A stretch of 64,000 bases of DNA from contig JAPEHQ010000003.1 of NCBI GenBank assembly GCA_027405735.1, positions 2,232,001 through 2,296,000 on the forward strand, read 5' to 3'. The stretch comes from Mucor racemosus. Lineage: Eukaryota > Mucoromycota > Mucoromycetes > Mucorales > Mucoraceae. A program made the translations under genes and the position numbers. The notes below the pieces were generated by a model, which saw only the letters and a program-made list of their open reading frames with translations, was not told the DNA's origin and did not search any database. This document shows positions 1 to 11,227 of this stretch, piece by piece (the first letter of the stretch is position 1; each line of letters begins with the position of its first letter).

Positions 1-207
1 TAAGCCTTGTAAGTCTTAAAACTAAGAGATTTCAGGACTTTTGAAAACTTTTTGAAGAATTTATGATGCTGTACCCACTTGATTCAAGCTTATTACTGTA
101 AATATTTATACAAGTTAATATTTTGTGGTAGTTTATTTGATGATAATATAGTCGTACTTGATAATTAATGCGCTAGAGGTGACTTACATTAAGTTTTTTT
201 TTACTCT

Positions 208-880
208 TACCTCTCCAATATCATAAACATAAACATGGCCATCACTGGAACCTAAGTATAAAAGACGAGCCGAGCCTAGGACGAGCTTGACCAAAGCTCG
301 CCACAACGAGCCGAGCTTTGTATCACTCGAGCTCGAGCCGAGCTTTAATAAAAGCTCGTTTGACAAAGACGAGTTTTTGACTTTTTTTTAAAAAGCTCGT
401 TTGAGAAAGACGAGCTTTTGACTTCTTTTCAAAAAGTTCAAATTTAAATAATAATTAGTAAATGCTATGACATTATTACTTTAGATAATTGTCAATTGAC
501 ATTCATAAGTTTGCTTTACTTTAGATATTTGTCACTGGAAAGGTAAAATAAAGCTCGCATTGAGATGATGAGTTTTAGTCGCTGCATAAAAAAGCTCGTT
601 TGGGGTAAACGAGCTCTAGTCACGCGCAAAAAAAAGCTCGTCGAGGTTGAACGAGCTTTTTTGTAAGCTCGTCTAACTTTAACGAGCCTTGAGAAAAGCT
701 CGGCTGCATAAAAAAGGCTCGGCTCGTTTAATATCACTACTGGAACCTATTGTCACCTTTTTGCCGTCTGTGTCCCAAGCCAATTTATTCAATGCTTTAC
801 CGCCGGAACCAACTTAATAAGTACTTACAAATGGTTTCTCGGTATTTGCATTCAAATTCCATAAATTAAATTAACTGGTT
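208..880 (-). pseudogene. Dynein intermediate chain C-terminal fragment, broken
   Basis: Read on the minus strand, about 880 down to 208 encodes the last WD40 repeat region typical of cytoplasmic dynein intermediate chains: LWNLNANTEKPF, then GKALNKLAW, then IGSSDGHVYVYDIGE followed by a GTAAGA donor-like site. This matches the family pattern of a W-N-L-N strand, a (A)LN(R/K)hxW strand and a G-D/S-x-G-x-hxhYDhGE ending. An in-frame TAA falls between the first two segments, and a 487-bp MITE interrupts the last one at 253-739. The upstream WD repeats and the N-terminus are absent, so this is a decayed fragment. A second, shorter copy lies at 22744-22870. Assignment to the dynein IC family rests on motif recall, not a search. 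Confidence 0.65.
253..739. mobile_element. hAT-type MITE with 8-bp target duplication
   Basis: The element is 487 bp. Its two ends are imperfect inverted repeats of 24 bp; 18 of 24 positions match and the inner 11 bp (CGAGCCGAGCC) are identical. The ends start with TA(A/G), as in the 70-bp element at 1554. The flanking 8-bp direct repeat CTGGAACC occurs at 245-252 and 740-747, and 8 bp is the size made by hAT transposases. The interior is built from many AAGCTCG/CGAGCTT repeats in both orientations, so it should fold on itself. It has no transposase and would depend on one supplied elsewhere. It interrupts a dynein intermediate-chain remnant whose undisturbed copy lies near 22800. Confidence 0.8.
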
Positions 881-1553
881 GCATTTACAGTCGTATCAGA
901 CGTATCACCAGCCCGCCTTATTATGATAAACGTCAATATAAACTTAGAAATATCCCACTGTCATTGTTATACAGTAAGCTGTGAAAAGCTTGATTTTTAC
1001 TAATACAGCAATTAAATAAAAAAACACCATGATACTAATAGCATTTGATGAGTATTTAAGATCTAAGTAAGTTTGATGAAGTATGCTTTTAAAACCTTTT
1101 AAAAATCCTGAAGCAAACACAACGTCTTTTTCCTGTAATTTCTATCCATCAAAATGTTGCGATTTTCACTACACAATGAATGCACCTTTTATCTATCTTG
1201 ACCTTGATGTACATTGTTGGGTATCAGCTTTGTACCAGTTTTATTTTCTCTAATTCATTAATATCCAGCCATATTGAAGGATGATTTGCAGCACTGTCAA
1301 AAAAAAAGAATGAATGCTTCAAGTGTTTTCTGCATATCAAATTATGCAATTTAGTAGCAATTATTGCACTTAAGTATGCTTTTTGAACCTATTGATGTTA
1401 ATCAGAATAATTAGTACTTTTATTTACAAGTAAGCTGTGTTGCTTTATACGATACATTTACATTCACCCATTCAATAAATGACATTTCATTTATTATCTG
1501 TTATATCAATAAACCAACTTCATTTTGATTCATTTTGATTCGATACTTTTGAC

Positions 1554-1623
1554 TAGCGTTGGTGTCGAGCCGGGTTTTGCCAGCCAAATTTACTAGAATA
1601 AGCTGGGCTCGACAGCATCCCTA
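1554..1623. mobile_element. 70-bp mini-MITE, hAT-like ends
   Basis: The terminal 18 bases at each end are inverted repeats with 15 of 18 matching; both read TAG-x-G-xxx-x-TGTCGAGCC. The 8-bp direct repeat CTTTTGAC is perfect at 1546-1553 and 1624-1631. The inner core CGAGCC is shared with the larger MITE at 253-739, suggesting mobilisation by the same or a related hAT transposase. Its 70-bp length is near the minimum for a TIR element. Confidence 0.8.
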
Positions 1624-2879
1624 CTTTTGACAATTAAATGCCTAAATTACACTAGAACCACCAGGTATTGTCACAAAAAATCTTGTACAGGTCGACGAAG
1701 CATCACAATTTGGATCATTTTTTTGTGTTCATAGATCTGAGATCTCTCGCACATTCATAGATCTCTGTATGAACAATATCTCTATCTGTTCAATTTAACT
1801 AAAATACATTGAACTTCAACAATCTACTTGATGAAATGCCTTACTTTATTGCGAGTATAATCAAAATATTAGAATGAAATATAGCAATTGAATGAGCAAG
1901 AGATGTAAATCATGTAATAAATTAGCATAATTGAATTGTTTCAAGCGTTTTGAACTGAATACGCCTTTACTTTTGACCTATAAAAATTGATTTATTAGTA
2001 AAATCAATTAACAAGTAATCATTACGGTGTACCTTTGATAGTTGGTACTGATATATATACAAGACAACATCTCGTTTTTCTCTTCTTGGCCGTTGGCCAC
2101 TAAATAGAAATACATATTTTTTAGAAACTAAATAAATTAACATGAGTTTATTCTTTCATTCAAATCAAGTAAATACTATACATACTTTTATAATCACCAG
2201 TTTTTCTGCAGGTAGATATCGACTTTAGACCAAAAAAGCATTGATTACAACGTAGATGATGGAACAAAATGACTAAGTCTTGGATGCTTTTTTTTGCTCG
2301 AGAAAATTATTATAAAGCGGCCTAACATTAAACAGTTAATAATCCATTTCTAAATAAACAATAGGAGAAACATGTACTTGTACTTGCTACTTGATTTCAG
2401 TTTATAAAAAATATTGGTCTTTTTCGTTGTAGTTTTAAACATAAATAAAAGAGCTTAGGAAAGAGTGGGGACGAAAAAAAAATAACCGTAAATCAGTCGA
2501 TTTTGTGTGTTACAAACAGAAATTTACAAAGGCATAAATATTTTTAGTGTTGCCAAACAGGTTGTTGTCGTTGTTCCCATTTGGTCTCCGAAAGAAGAAC
2601 ATGGGCAGAACTCTTTTAAACCCCAAATTTCAAATTAATATATCTCGTCAATAAGGCAATTCCGTTGCATTGGAGTAACACACATCTGCTTTAAACCATT
2701 CAAATTATCTTCATTATTAACTATGTTATGATTGATATACTTTAATAAATTGACTAAAAAACCTTGGTCTCATTGCTCTGCTCATCTGGGCTGCCTGATC
2801 TACACAGAAGTTTTTATTCTGCCCATCTATGCAGATCATTATGCCCATGGGAAGCATAGTTCGGCCGCCGTAGTCATTC

Positions 2880-4040
2880 AAAATATAGATCCAACTCTAA
2901 GCTACTCTACATTTCTTGTTACAGCGAAAAATATTGATTCTTTGTCGAGATGTTCAAAATAATAGTTCTTATCACAGCCTAGAACCTATCATAACGGGGT
3001 TCCAAAATTGATTTGATTAAATGAACGAAAAATGGAATCAAAATATAAAATCGTTTAAAGGCTCACGAACTGCAAAGTAAGTCGACCTAGTATATTAAAT
3101 AGTTTTTGTACAATTTTGGATTTTGCATTCATCTAAATAAAATTTAGACAAACATTCCACATTAAGTTTTGCGTAAAATACGATTGAAATTTTGGGTTTT
3201 TTTTGAAGATACACATCACTTTTTATAATTATATTTCAAAAGTAAATAATGAAAATAATACAAATCAAAATTATCTATCGATCAAGCTATTGCTGAACCT
3301 TATAGCTGCATTTTTCGTAGAGAAAGCAAGATTTTTGTCAATTTTTTTTTCAAATTCAAAATTTGGGATGAGGGTACACAAGGGAAAAATGGAAGCTAAA
3401 AATGAAAGTATCTTTTTGTACACATTTTTGAGGATATCTCCACGAAAAATTAATATTTTGAAAAGAACTAAATTGGGTCTAAGAGAGCTCAACGAGCTTG
3501 ATCACATGAATGTAAAAAAAATGCTGCGCAATTTAACAAATATTCTGAAATCTACTACAGAAATGTCGAAAAAATGAAAAAAAAAATAAAAGTGCTCAGA
3601 ATTTTTTCATACTTAAATATGTTATAAAGCGCTTTAAAAAAAGTAAATTTTATTACTAGAAAGTGGTAGTATAGCTTAATTTGTTCTGGAGATATGAAGC
3701 CTCAAAGTTTTCAATCCTTTAGAAGTGAAATACGCGTAAAAAACCTGAAACCTTAGCACTGAAAAATTAATACCAACTGCAAAAAATAGGATATTTTTGG
3801 ATACTTGTTTTTGGATTAAAGGTGAACATCTCAGGTACATTGACATATAATTTTTTCTTGGTGTTATTTAATGGAACAAAAAGTAGAGCAGGAATGAAAA
3901 ATGGGACCCAGTTTTTTAAAAAGAAAACCATAAATTTTACTTGTTTTTGAGTCTTTCATGATATAAAATAAATTTACGAAAGGGTAGTATGATTCAAGCA
4001 ATTTATATCTGTTTAGCAGCGCAAAAATCATATCTTAAAG
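2880..4040 (+). repeat. Dispersed repeat family, copy 1 (5' truncated)
   Basis: About 1.16 kb aligns by eye with 49130-50735 (same orientation) and with the reverse complement of 17720-19200. Shared landmarks in order are a GTCGAGAT motif near 2945, a GTAAGTCGACCTAG-type segment at 3077, a long AT-rich middle, the inverse of the first motif near 3440, and TACGCGTAAAA at 3731. The other copies extend further upstream, so this one is truncated where it meets the duplicated block. A 124-codon frame at 3203-3577 is open only in this copy and is not treated as a gene. No known transposon proteins are seen. Confidence 0.7.
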
Positions 4041-5283
4041 GTCGTTTAGTATAGGATTAACTATTGAAAAGAGGGCACGCCCCGATTTTGAAAATTGAAA
4101 ACTCTGACAAATATATGTAGATCTCTGAAAATCCAACTTGCCTCAAGCTTTATTACTATTGATCTCAAGTTAATGTGAAAGCATATCGACATATAGAGGA
4201 CTACCTATATTATGTATATATACTGTTTATTTACCATTTTTTAAGAAAAAACTGTTTTAATGTTACATGAAAAATGTACGTAAAATCTTTCCGTCATTCA
4301 TGTTATAAGTGATATGTTGTAATGACAAAGAATTTCAAAATTTTGAATAAGGTTCGCATTGATGAAACGCTTCTCCCAAATAAACCATATCTTAGTAAAA
4401 CAGTGCGTCCTTCAACCCTCAAAATATCAGCTAAAAAGGTCATAATGGTTTCAAAATTCATATTATAATAATGAATTACCTTGAGCTAGAATCTGTGCGT
4501 GTTAATAACCAGAACACTTTGGTCTACATGCACAGTTTTATCTTTCAAATGTTGTAAGCTTTGCTTTTCAGTAGTGTTTATACCCATATTACTACGCCTG
4601 AAAAAGCATTAACAAGAATTCCAGCAAGCACACACATTATTACCTATATACCTCTTGGTATTGATAGTATATAATTCATTATTAGAGGGACTATTGCGTA
4701 TAAAGCTGTTAGCGTGTATTCCAAATATGTATAAACATCATCCACAGAGCATGAGACAAACAGATCAGAATATAAAAACTATATATTGAGCCATTTTCTC
4801 CTTCTTTTCAAATTTTATTGACAGTAAAAAAATCATATTGAGTATACTGCCATCATCAAATTTGAATGTTACATTGGAACTGGATTTGTTTCATTGTCAG
4901 TAAATAGCAGTGAAGAGTCATAACGACACACACGCACTTGTTTAACATCCCGCAGAACAGGCGGATGTCATGTAGGCAGCACTAGTCTATCCATTTTCCA
5001 AAGTATATTTTTTGTTTGAATCTAGTATTACAGTCTTCACTTTTTTTCTTAATTCTTTTTTCGCTTTTTTTATATATATATATCGACACCCACTATTTAC
5101 CCAGAGTATAAGCGCATTTAAAATGGAGTAAAATAATTTAAACGTTATTTCCTCCTACTAAAAGAATCAGACAACAAAAAGAAAATCAAGAAGAGAACAG
5201 CACATTGCATACACAAAAAAAGAAGCTCCTTTTCACTTTGTTTAAACTTATACACATTATACACACAGAAAAATACATTAAAT
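4041..5283. other. Intergenic region upstream of GCN2
   Basis: This stretch is AT-rich with short homopolymers and a (TA)n run near 5075-5085. I see no reading frame with family similarity, no tRNA and no clear repeat boundary. The last few hundred bases before 5284 presumably hold the GCN2 promoter and 5' leader, but no individual element can be assigned. Confidence 0.5.
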
Positions 5284-8200
5284 ATGCAAACAGAAATTGA
5301 TTTTAAAGAACTTAAAGAAGTTCAGGAAAATGAAATAGAAGCTTTAAAAGCTATTTTTATGGAGGATTTCCATGAAGTTGTAAATAAGACAGCTTGGAAG
5401 GTATGCAGAAAGAGACAAGAGTTTGTTTTTTTTTCTTGTCAAGTACAATTTAGTAACCCCTTCCTTTATTTATAGGTATCCGATCCTGACCCTGAGTTTA
5501 TCTTACACCTTTATCCTCTCGGTGTGGAAGAAAATGAAGCACATACAACAGTTGATCTCAAAGTACGATTTCCAAAAACATACCCAAATAAACCACCTGA
5601 ACTTCACCTCATCAATCCTCATGGATTGACTCCCACCATTTTACGTCAATTGACACATTCCCTTCAACAAACAGCACAACAATTGCTCACCCATGAAATG
5701 ATGTACGATCTAAGTGATCATGTACGTGCTTTCTTGGCTAATCATAATGCACCACCTTCAGCTATATCCAAACTTACATTGCATGAGCAAATGGTTATTC
5801 GCAATGAACAAGATATGAAAGTAGAAAGAGAACGTGAATTGGAAGAATTGGCTCGGAAAAGACAAGAAAGAGAAGCAGAACTTCGAGTTCAATCTGACAT
5901 GATGAACGAAAAGATTCAGCAAGACATTGAACGAAAAAGAGAGCATGCTCGAGTTGCTAGACAACATCGACAAGAATTTGGATTTACAGATGGCGGTGAA
6001 GCCATTGTGGACGATGATTTTCATGCTCATTTTGATAATTCTGATGCATTGAATAATTTGGATAGCAGTGATATTAAATTGATCAACTTTGAGAATTTGA
6101 TAACTGTCGCTATCGAAAAGGAGGAAAATGGCATCATACCTAAAAGAATTTGCTTTCATACAATTGCAATTGGACCTTGCATTGGAAAGGGGGTTGTGGG
6201 TGAAACTTTCTCTGCTCAACCGTTGAATTATAAATTGACAGGCGAAGATGGTAGCACAGAAGATGTGGATAGTTTAGTTCTACCAAGTCTATTAGCTATG
6301 AAACGAGTTGTAGTTACTGGATCATATTATACCACACAAGCAGGAAAGAGGAAATTGCAAGATGTTGAGAGAGAATTGGATCGATTGCGAACAATACAGC
6401 ACCCACATATACTCAATATCTATGATGCTCGTTTAGATCGTAGTCGAATTGATCGAAATACTTGGACTTTACATATTTTAATGGAATATGAACAAGGTGG
6501 TAGTTTATTTGATTTGCTCAAGAAATGTGGTGGTGGTTTGAGATTAGCTATAGTTCGTAAATATATGAAGCAATTACTATGGGCTTTGAACCATATTCAT
6601 TTGAATGGATTTATTTGTAAAGGTATTACGAATGAAAGACAATAATTGAGAATATTGACTAATAGTTTAATAGATATTCGATCAAATAGTATTTTTTGCA
6701 GCAATAATCAATCTGTCAAACTAGCCGATATTAGTTACAACAAACGTTTGCATGGTAACGTATAACAAGTGCAAATTTGCTTAGATATTTAATGCTTTAT
6801 TCTTTATAAATAGATTTGAATAAATCAAACTTTTTGATTGAAGTAGATGATACCGAGACTCCAAGAGGAGAATCAACATCAGGGTGGTGCTCTCCCGAAT
6901 TACGAGAACGTCCTGGCGTATATGGCAGAAAGAATGATATTTGGTGTCTTGGTGTAGTCTTTATTGAAATGTTGTGGGGCATTGATGTTACCAAAGAATT
7001 TGGTGATTTTGATGCCTTTTTACGTACTGCAGGTTCAGAATTACCCGCAATTGCTAATGATTTCGCAAAGAGATTACTAGAACCCGATCCAAGAAAAAGA
7101 CCAACTGCTATTGATTTAATGAATGATGCCTTTTTTGTAGGAGACAATGAAGCCATGGTATCTGAACAAGCTGCACCTCCTGTATTTTCTACTAATGGTA
7201 AGGTATTTGGATTTTGCATGAGAAATAAAATATTAACTAGATATTTAGTTGCTCCACACATGAATTCCGGGAAATTCAATCATGCAAATCATAATATCGC
7301 TCCTCCTCCTCAAATATTTGAACCATCCATGGCCCCAGATTTCAATAAATCTATTTATCCTCCTGATAATCATAATCGAATGGCTACAACTATTGCAGGA
7401 AATACACAACATTTAAACACTCATGCTCAAAACCATTCATCCTCTGATTCCAGCCCTGCACCAATAATCAGTACTTCTAGATACAAGACAGATTTTGAAG
7501 AAATTGAATTTTTAGGCAAAGGTGGTTTCGGTGAAGTTATTAAGGCTCGAAATAGATTAGATGGTCGTTTGTATGCTATCAAGAAAATTCGTTTGGATCC
7601 TCGAGATAGTGAGGATTTGCGAAAGATTTTAAGAGAAGTACACTCTTTATCTAGCCTTCATCATCAGTATGTTGTTCGTTATTTTGCTACATGGTTTGAG
7701 GATGAAGATGGTGCTAGTTTTAAAGGTAGCGATGATGAGAGTTTTTCTGATGAATCAGAGTCAGAATATGATGATGAAGAAGATGGAGATGTCAGTGCTT
7801 ATAAACAGCAATTTCATGATTTCTTATCTGTTGATAATCACAAATCTAAAAGCAAAAGCAAAAGTTATTCAGCCATTCGTTTCGATGATGATGATGATGA
7901 TGAAAGCAGTAGTGAAGAGGAAGATGATGATTCTACCCCTTATGATGGAACCATTGGTGATGATTCTGATGATTTTATTTCTTTTGCTCGTGATGATGAT
8001 ACTGATGGTGGCAGTACTAGTGATGCCACTACAGATACGGCATCAACAAAGAAGCAACGTCTAGTTCGTAAAGCATTCAATAATTTAAAAAAGAAATCAG
8101 AAGAAAAGAGCACTGAAAGTCAAAAGAGAGTTCATCAACATCGTACTCGAGTATTGTACATTCAAATGGAATATTGTGAGAAAAAGACACTTCGGGATGT

Positions 8201-11131
8201 CATTGATGAAGGTATTGATGAGCAAGAAGCATGGCGTTTGTTTCGTCAAATTCTTGAAGGTCTTGTTCATATTCATTCACAAGGAATGATTCATAGAGAT
8301 TTGAAGCCTGCAAACATTTTCTTGGATTCCAATAATGATGTCAAGATTGGTGATTTTGGTTTAGCAACAACTAATCAAACTTTAGTGGACGGTGCATCAT
8401 TTGCTCGAAATGCTGCTAGCCATCGTATGACTGATAGATTTAATATAAATTCTTCTGTTTCTGCTACTGGTGTTGCTGAAAGCGCAAATGCAAGTTATAC
8501 AGGTTACTCTGTTTCAAGTGCTCATATGGGTGCAGATGAAAGTATGACAACTGGTGTAGGCACTACATTCTATGTATCTCCTGAAGTTATGCCTGATCCA
8601 ACTACAGGTGCTACATCTGGTATGCGCTACAATCAAAAAGTCGACATGTTCTCGCTAGGTGTCATCTTTTTCGAAATGTGCTATGATCTCTCTACGGGTA
8701 TGCAACGAGTTATTGTCTTGAATGAACTTCGAAATGGTAAATTTCCTGAAGATTTCCCTTCAAATTATGTAAATCAAAAGAAGATTATCAAGATTTTATT
8801 GTCTCCACAACCAAAGGATCGCCCAAACAGTTTCGAACTTCTTCGTAGTGATTTATTACCTCCTAAATTAGAGGATGAATATATTAAAGAATGTGTTCGC
8901 ACTATTGCTAATCCAAACACGCCCTATTATGACAAGCTAATGTCTGCCATGTTCTCTCAATCTGCTGATCGACACAAGGATTTTACCTATGATTATCAAA
9001 CAAATGCAGAAAGTGTATTTGACCCGTTTAGTCATATCTTTTTCGATTGCATTCGAGAACAGATGGCCAAAGTATTTAGACGCCATGGTGCTATTGATGT
9101 ATCTGCTCCTTTATTGATTCCAAAGAACGATTTATATGAATGGAATTGGAAAAATCCAGTCTATGTGATGGATTCTCAAGGTGCATTAAATCAACTTCCC
9201 TATGATCAAACTGTACCATTTGCAAGATATATTGCTCGACAAAAAGGATTTCCAGAGCTGAAACGCTTCACATTTGATAAAGTCTATCGAGAAAATCAAA
9301 GTGGAGGTCAACCTGAAGCTGTGTTGGAGGCTGATTTTGATATTGTTCACAAAGATACAGCCCCTATGGTTCCTGATGCTGAGGTACTCAAAGTAGTAGA
9401 AGAGGTATTAGAAGAACTGCCTCCATATAAAAACGGTGGTTTCTATTTTTTAATTAATCACACAGGCATTACAGACATTATTCTCGATAGTTGTCGAGTT
9501 CCTCCAGACATCAGAAAAGGCGTTTTAGTTGCATTATCTAGTTTAGGACGAGCTCCATCATTTGCTGCTGTGCGCAACATTCTTAAATTGAAATATCATC
9601 TCCAACGAAGCGTTTTAGATGAATTGTCCATGTTTAATGTTCATGGTGAATTGGAATATATTGTCAAGAAAATCGAAGGATTGTTACCTGGTACCCACAA
9701 GGCTAAATTTAGAGATTGTATTGGTGAATTACGTTCTTTACTGGTTGTTAGTAAACATATTGGCATTCATCACAAGATTATATTTCATCCACTCTTAGTG
9801 TAAGTAGGCATAAATGCCATTACTTCTGACATGAACACTGATGGATTTCCATTCTAGATATAATAATCATTTTTACAAAAATGGTATGGTATTTGAGACG
9901 GTTGCAGATACGATTGATTCAAAACGTAAAGATGTGCTCGCTGTTGGTGGAAGGTAATAATGGTTTAACATTTGAATAACAAAAAGTTAACTGATTTTAT
10001 AGATATGATTTCCTTGTTCAGCATTTCGCACATCCTAATGCTACTGCCAATCGAAAACTTCGTGCTGTTGGTGTTAATATTGCGGTTCAGAAACTCATTC
10101 GACATTTAGATATGCATCAATCAGAGCAAGTTAAATATTTAATGAAGGCTAAAAATGAAAAGATGAGAAGTTTTGGTTTATGGGCTCCAAAGAGATGTGA
10201 TGTGTATGTTGCTAGTTTCGGTAAGGTTTTGATTCAAGAACGTCTTGAAATTGTACAAGAACTTTGGAATCATGGTATTCGAGCAGAATTTCAATATAAT
10301 GATGGTGATTACTTGACTCCTGAAGATTTAGTATCTTTATGTAAAAAAGCTAGTATTAATTGGATTGTTATTGTTAAACATAAGAATTCAGAAAGTAAAT
10401 CATCTTCTATATCTGATTCCACAACTGTCAAGGTTAAAGATGTTTTACGACGAACAGAAACAGAAGTGAGCAAGTCAGACCTTTGCATTTGGTTGTCTAC
10501 TGAAATTAATGAACAAATTAGAGTTGATTCAGTGGCAAGAGTAAAGAGTAAACATGACTTGAAGTCAAAGGACACATCAGATTCAGGTATAGGCACATGT
10601 TTTGTATAATTATGAAAGAAAAAACACTCAAAATGTTTTGCCCTAATTAGTGCGAAATGATCCCTTCTCTCATGATCTGTCTAAAGGTGATGGGTTAGAC
10701 CAAAAGAAAACGGCCTTTGATGTAAATATTGTATTTAATGAAGGACGTGGCAAAGAGCGTACAAAGATGAAGCATAAACACAAAACTGTTCTTACTGATA
10801 AAGGTAAAAGAAGAGATATTAAATGTTCCTATTTGATACTAATGTTATATTTATAGCTATTAATCGTCTTACACCCATTATGGATGACTTGAAGAAGGAT
10901 GTTCATGTAATTGCTTTTGATTTACCTAAAGAGCTTGTCAAAAATATGGTTGAATTTAGCTTCTGGCAAGACGATGGATACAAGAAACTCTTGGATCTTG
11001 CTGGCATTGGTCAAAGAGATACACTCAGTAGAGTAAGACATGCAATTCAAAAGCATATCGATGCAAAACATAAGTGTGTATGGCTTTATTCTCATAGAGA
11101 TGATTTTGCATTGTTATGCGTATTACCTTGA
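5284..11131 (+). CDS. GCN2: GCN2, eIF2-alpha kinase
   Basis: GCN2 senses uncharged tRNA on stalled ribosomes, phosphorylates eIF2-alpha and so induces general amino-acid control. Eight exons: 5284-5400, 5476-6622, 6674-6754, 6814-9799, 9858-9953, 10003-10586, 10651-10803, 10857-11131, summing to 1813 codons (1812 residues). Domains in order: an N-terminal RWD domain (about 8-130, the GCN1-binding module), a charged coiled linker, a degenerate pseudokinase (about 200-520, VKLAD where kinases have DFG), and an active kinase (about 680-1040) with GKGGFGEV, Lys705 in YAIKK, His-Arg-Asp944 and Asp962-Phe-Gly. The kinase carries the long acidic insert typical of eIF2-alpha kinases. A histidyl-tRNA-synthetase-like domain and a C-terminal ribosome-binding/dimerisation region follow. 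Usual fungal length is 1590-1700, so this one is slightly long. All splice junctions restore family sequence, giving high certainty. Confidence 0.96.
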
Positions 11132-11227
11132 AAAAATAAACATTATGTAATAAATAGTCTACTTATTCAACCTGTTCAGAATGTAACCCTAAATGTACAA
11201 ATTACACTTTTTGCCAAAATGAATGTC

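Larger units (their letters stand above)
1..2876. repeat. Copy A of a duplicated, diverged block
   Basis: This block has a second, diverged copy at 22559-24075. Positions 1-245 and 748-810 match 22559-22860, and 1965-2870 matches 22870-24075, in the same order and orientation, with scattered substitutions and indels seen by eye. Copy A has about 1.15 kb (811-1964) with no counterpart in copy B, plus a MITE at 253-739. Copy B instead carries a solo LTR. The block holds a dynein intermediate-chain fragment but no intact gene. The rest is AT-rich with no coding signal I can support. Confidence 0.75.

Noticed and set aside
2732..2962. 76-codon frame spanning the end of the duplicated block
   Set aside because: It crosses a repeat junction, and the corresponding frame is not kept in copy B near 24000.
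3203..3577. 124-codon frame in dispersed repeat copy 1
   Set aside because: The frame is not maintained in the other two copies, and the composition is that of AT-rich repeat DNA.
5758..6219. 153-codon frame antisense to GCN2
   Set aside because: It is the complement of a conserved GCN2 exon and has no family features of its own.
7669..8064. 131-codon Met/Asp-rich frame in GCN2
   Set aside because: It is a shifted reading of the acidic kinase insert (GAT repeats become ATG).
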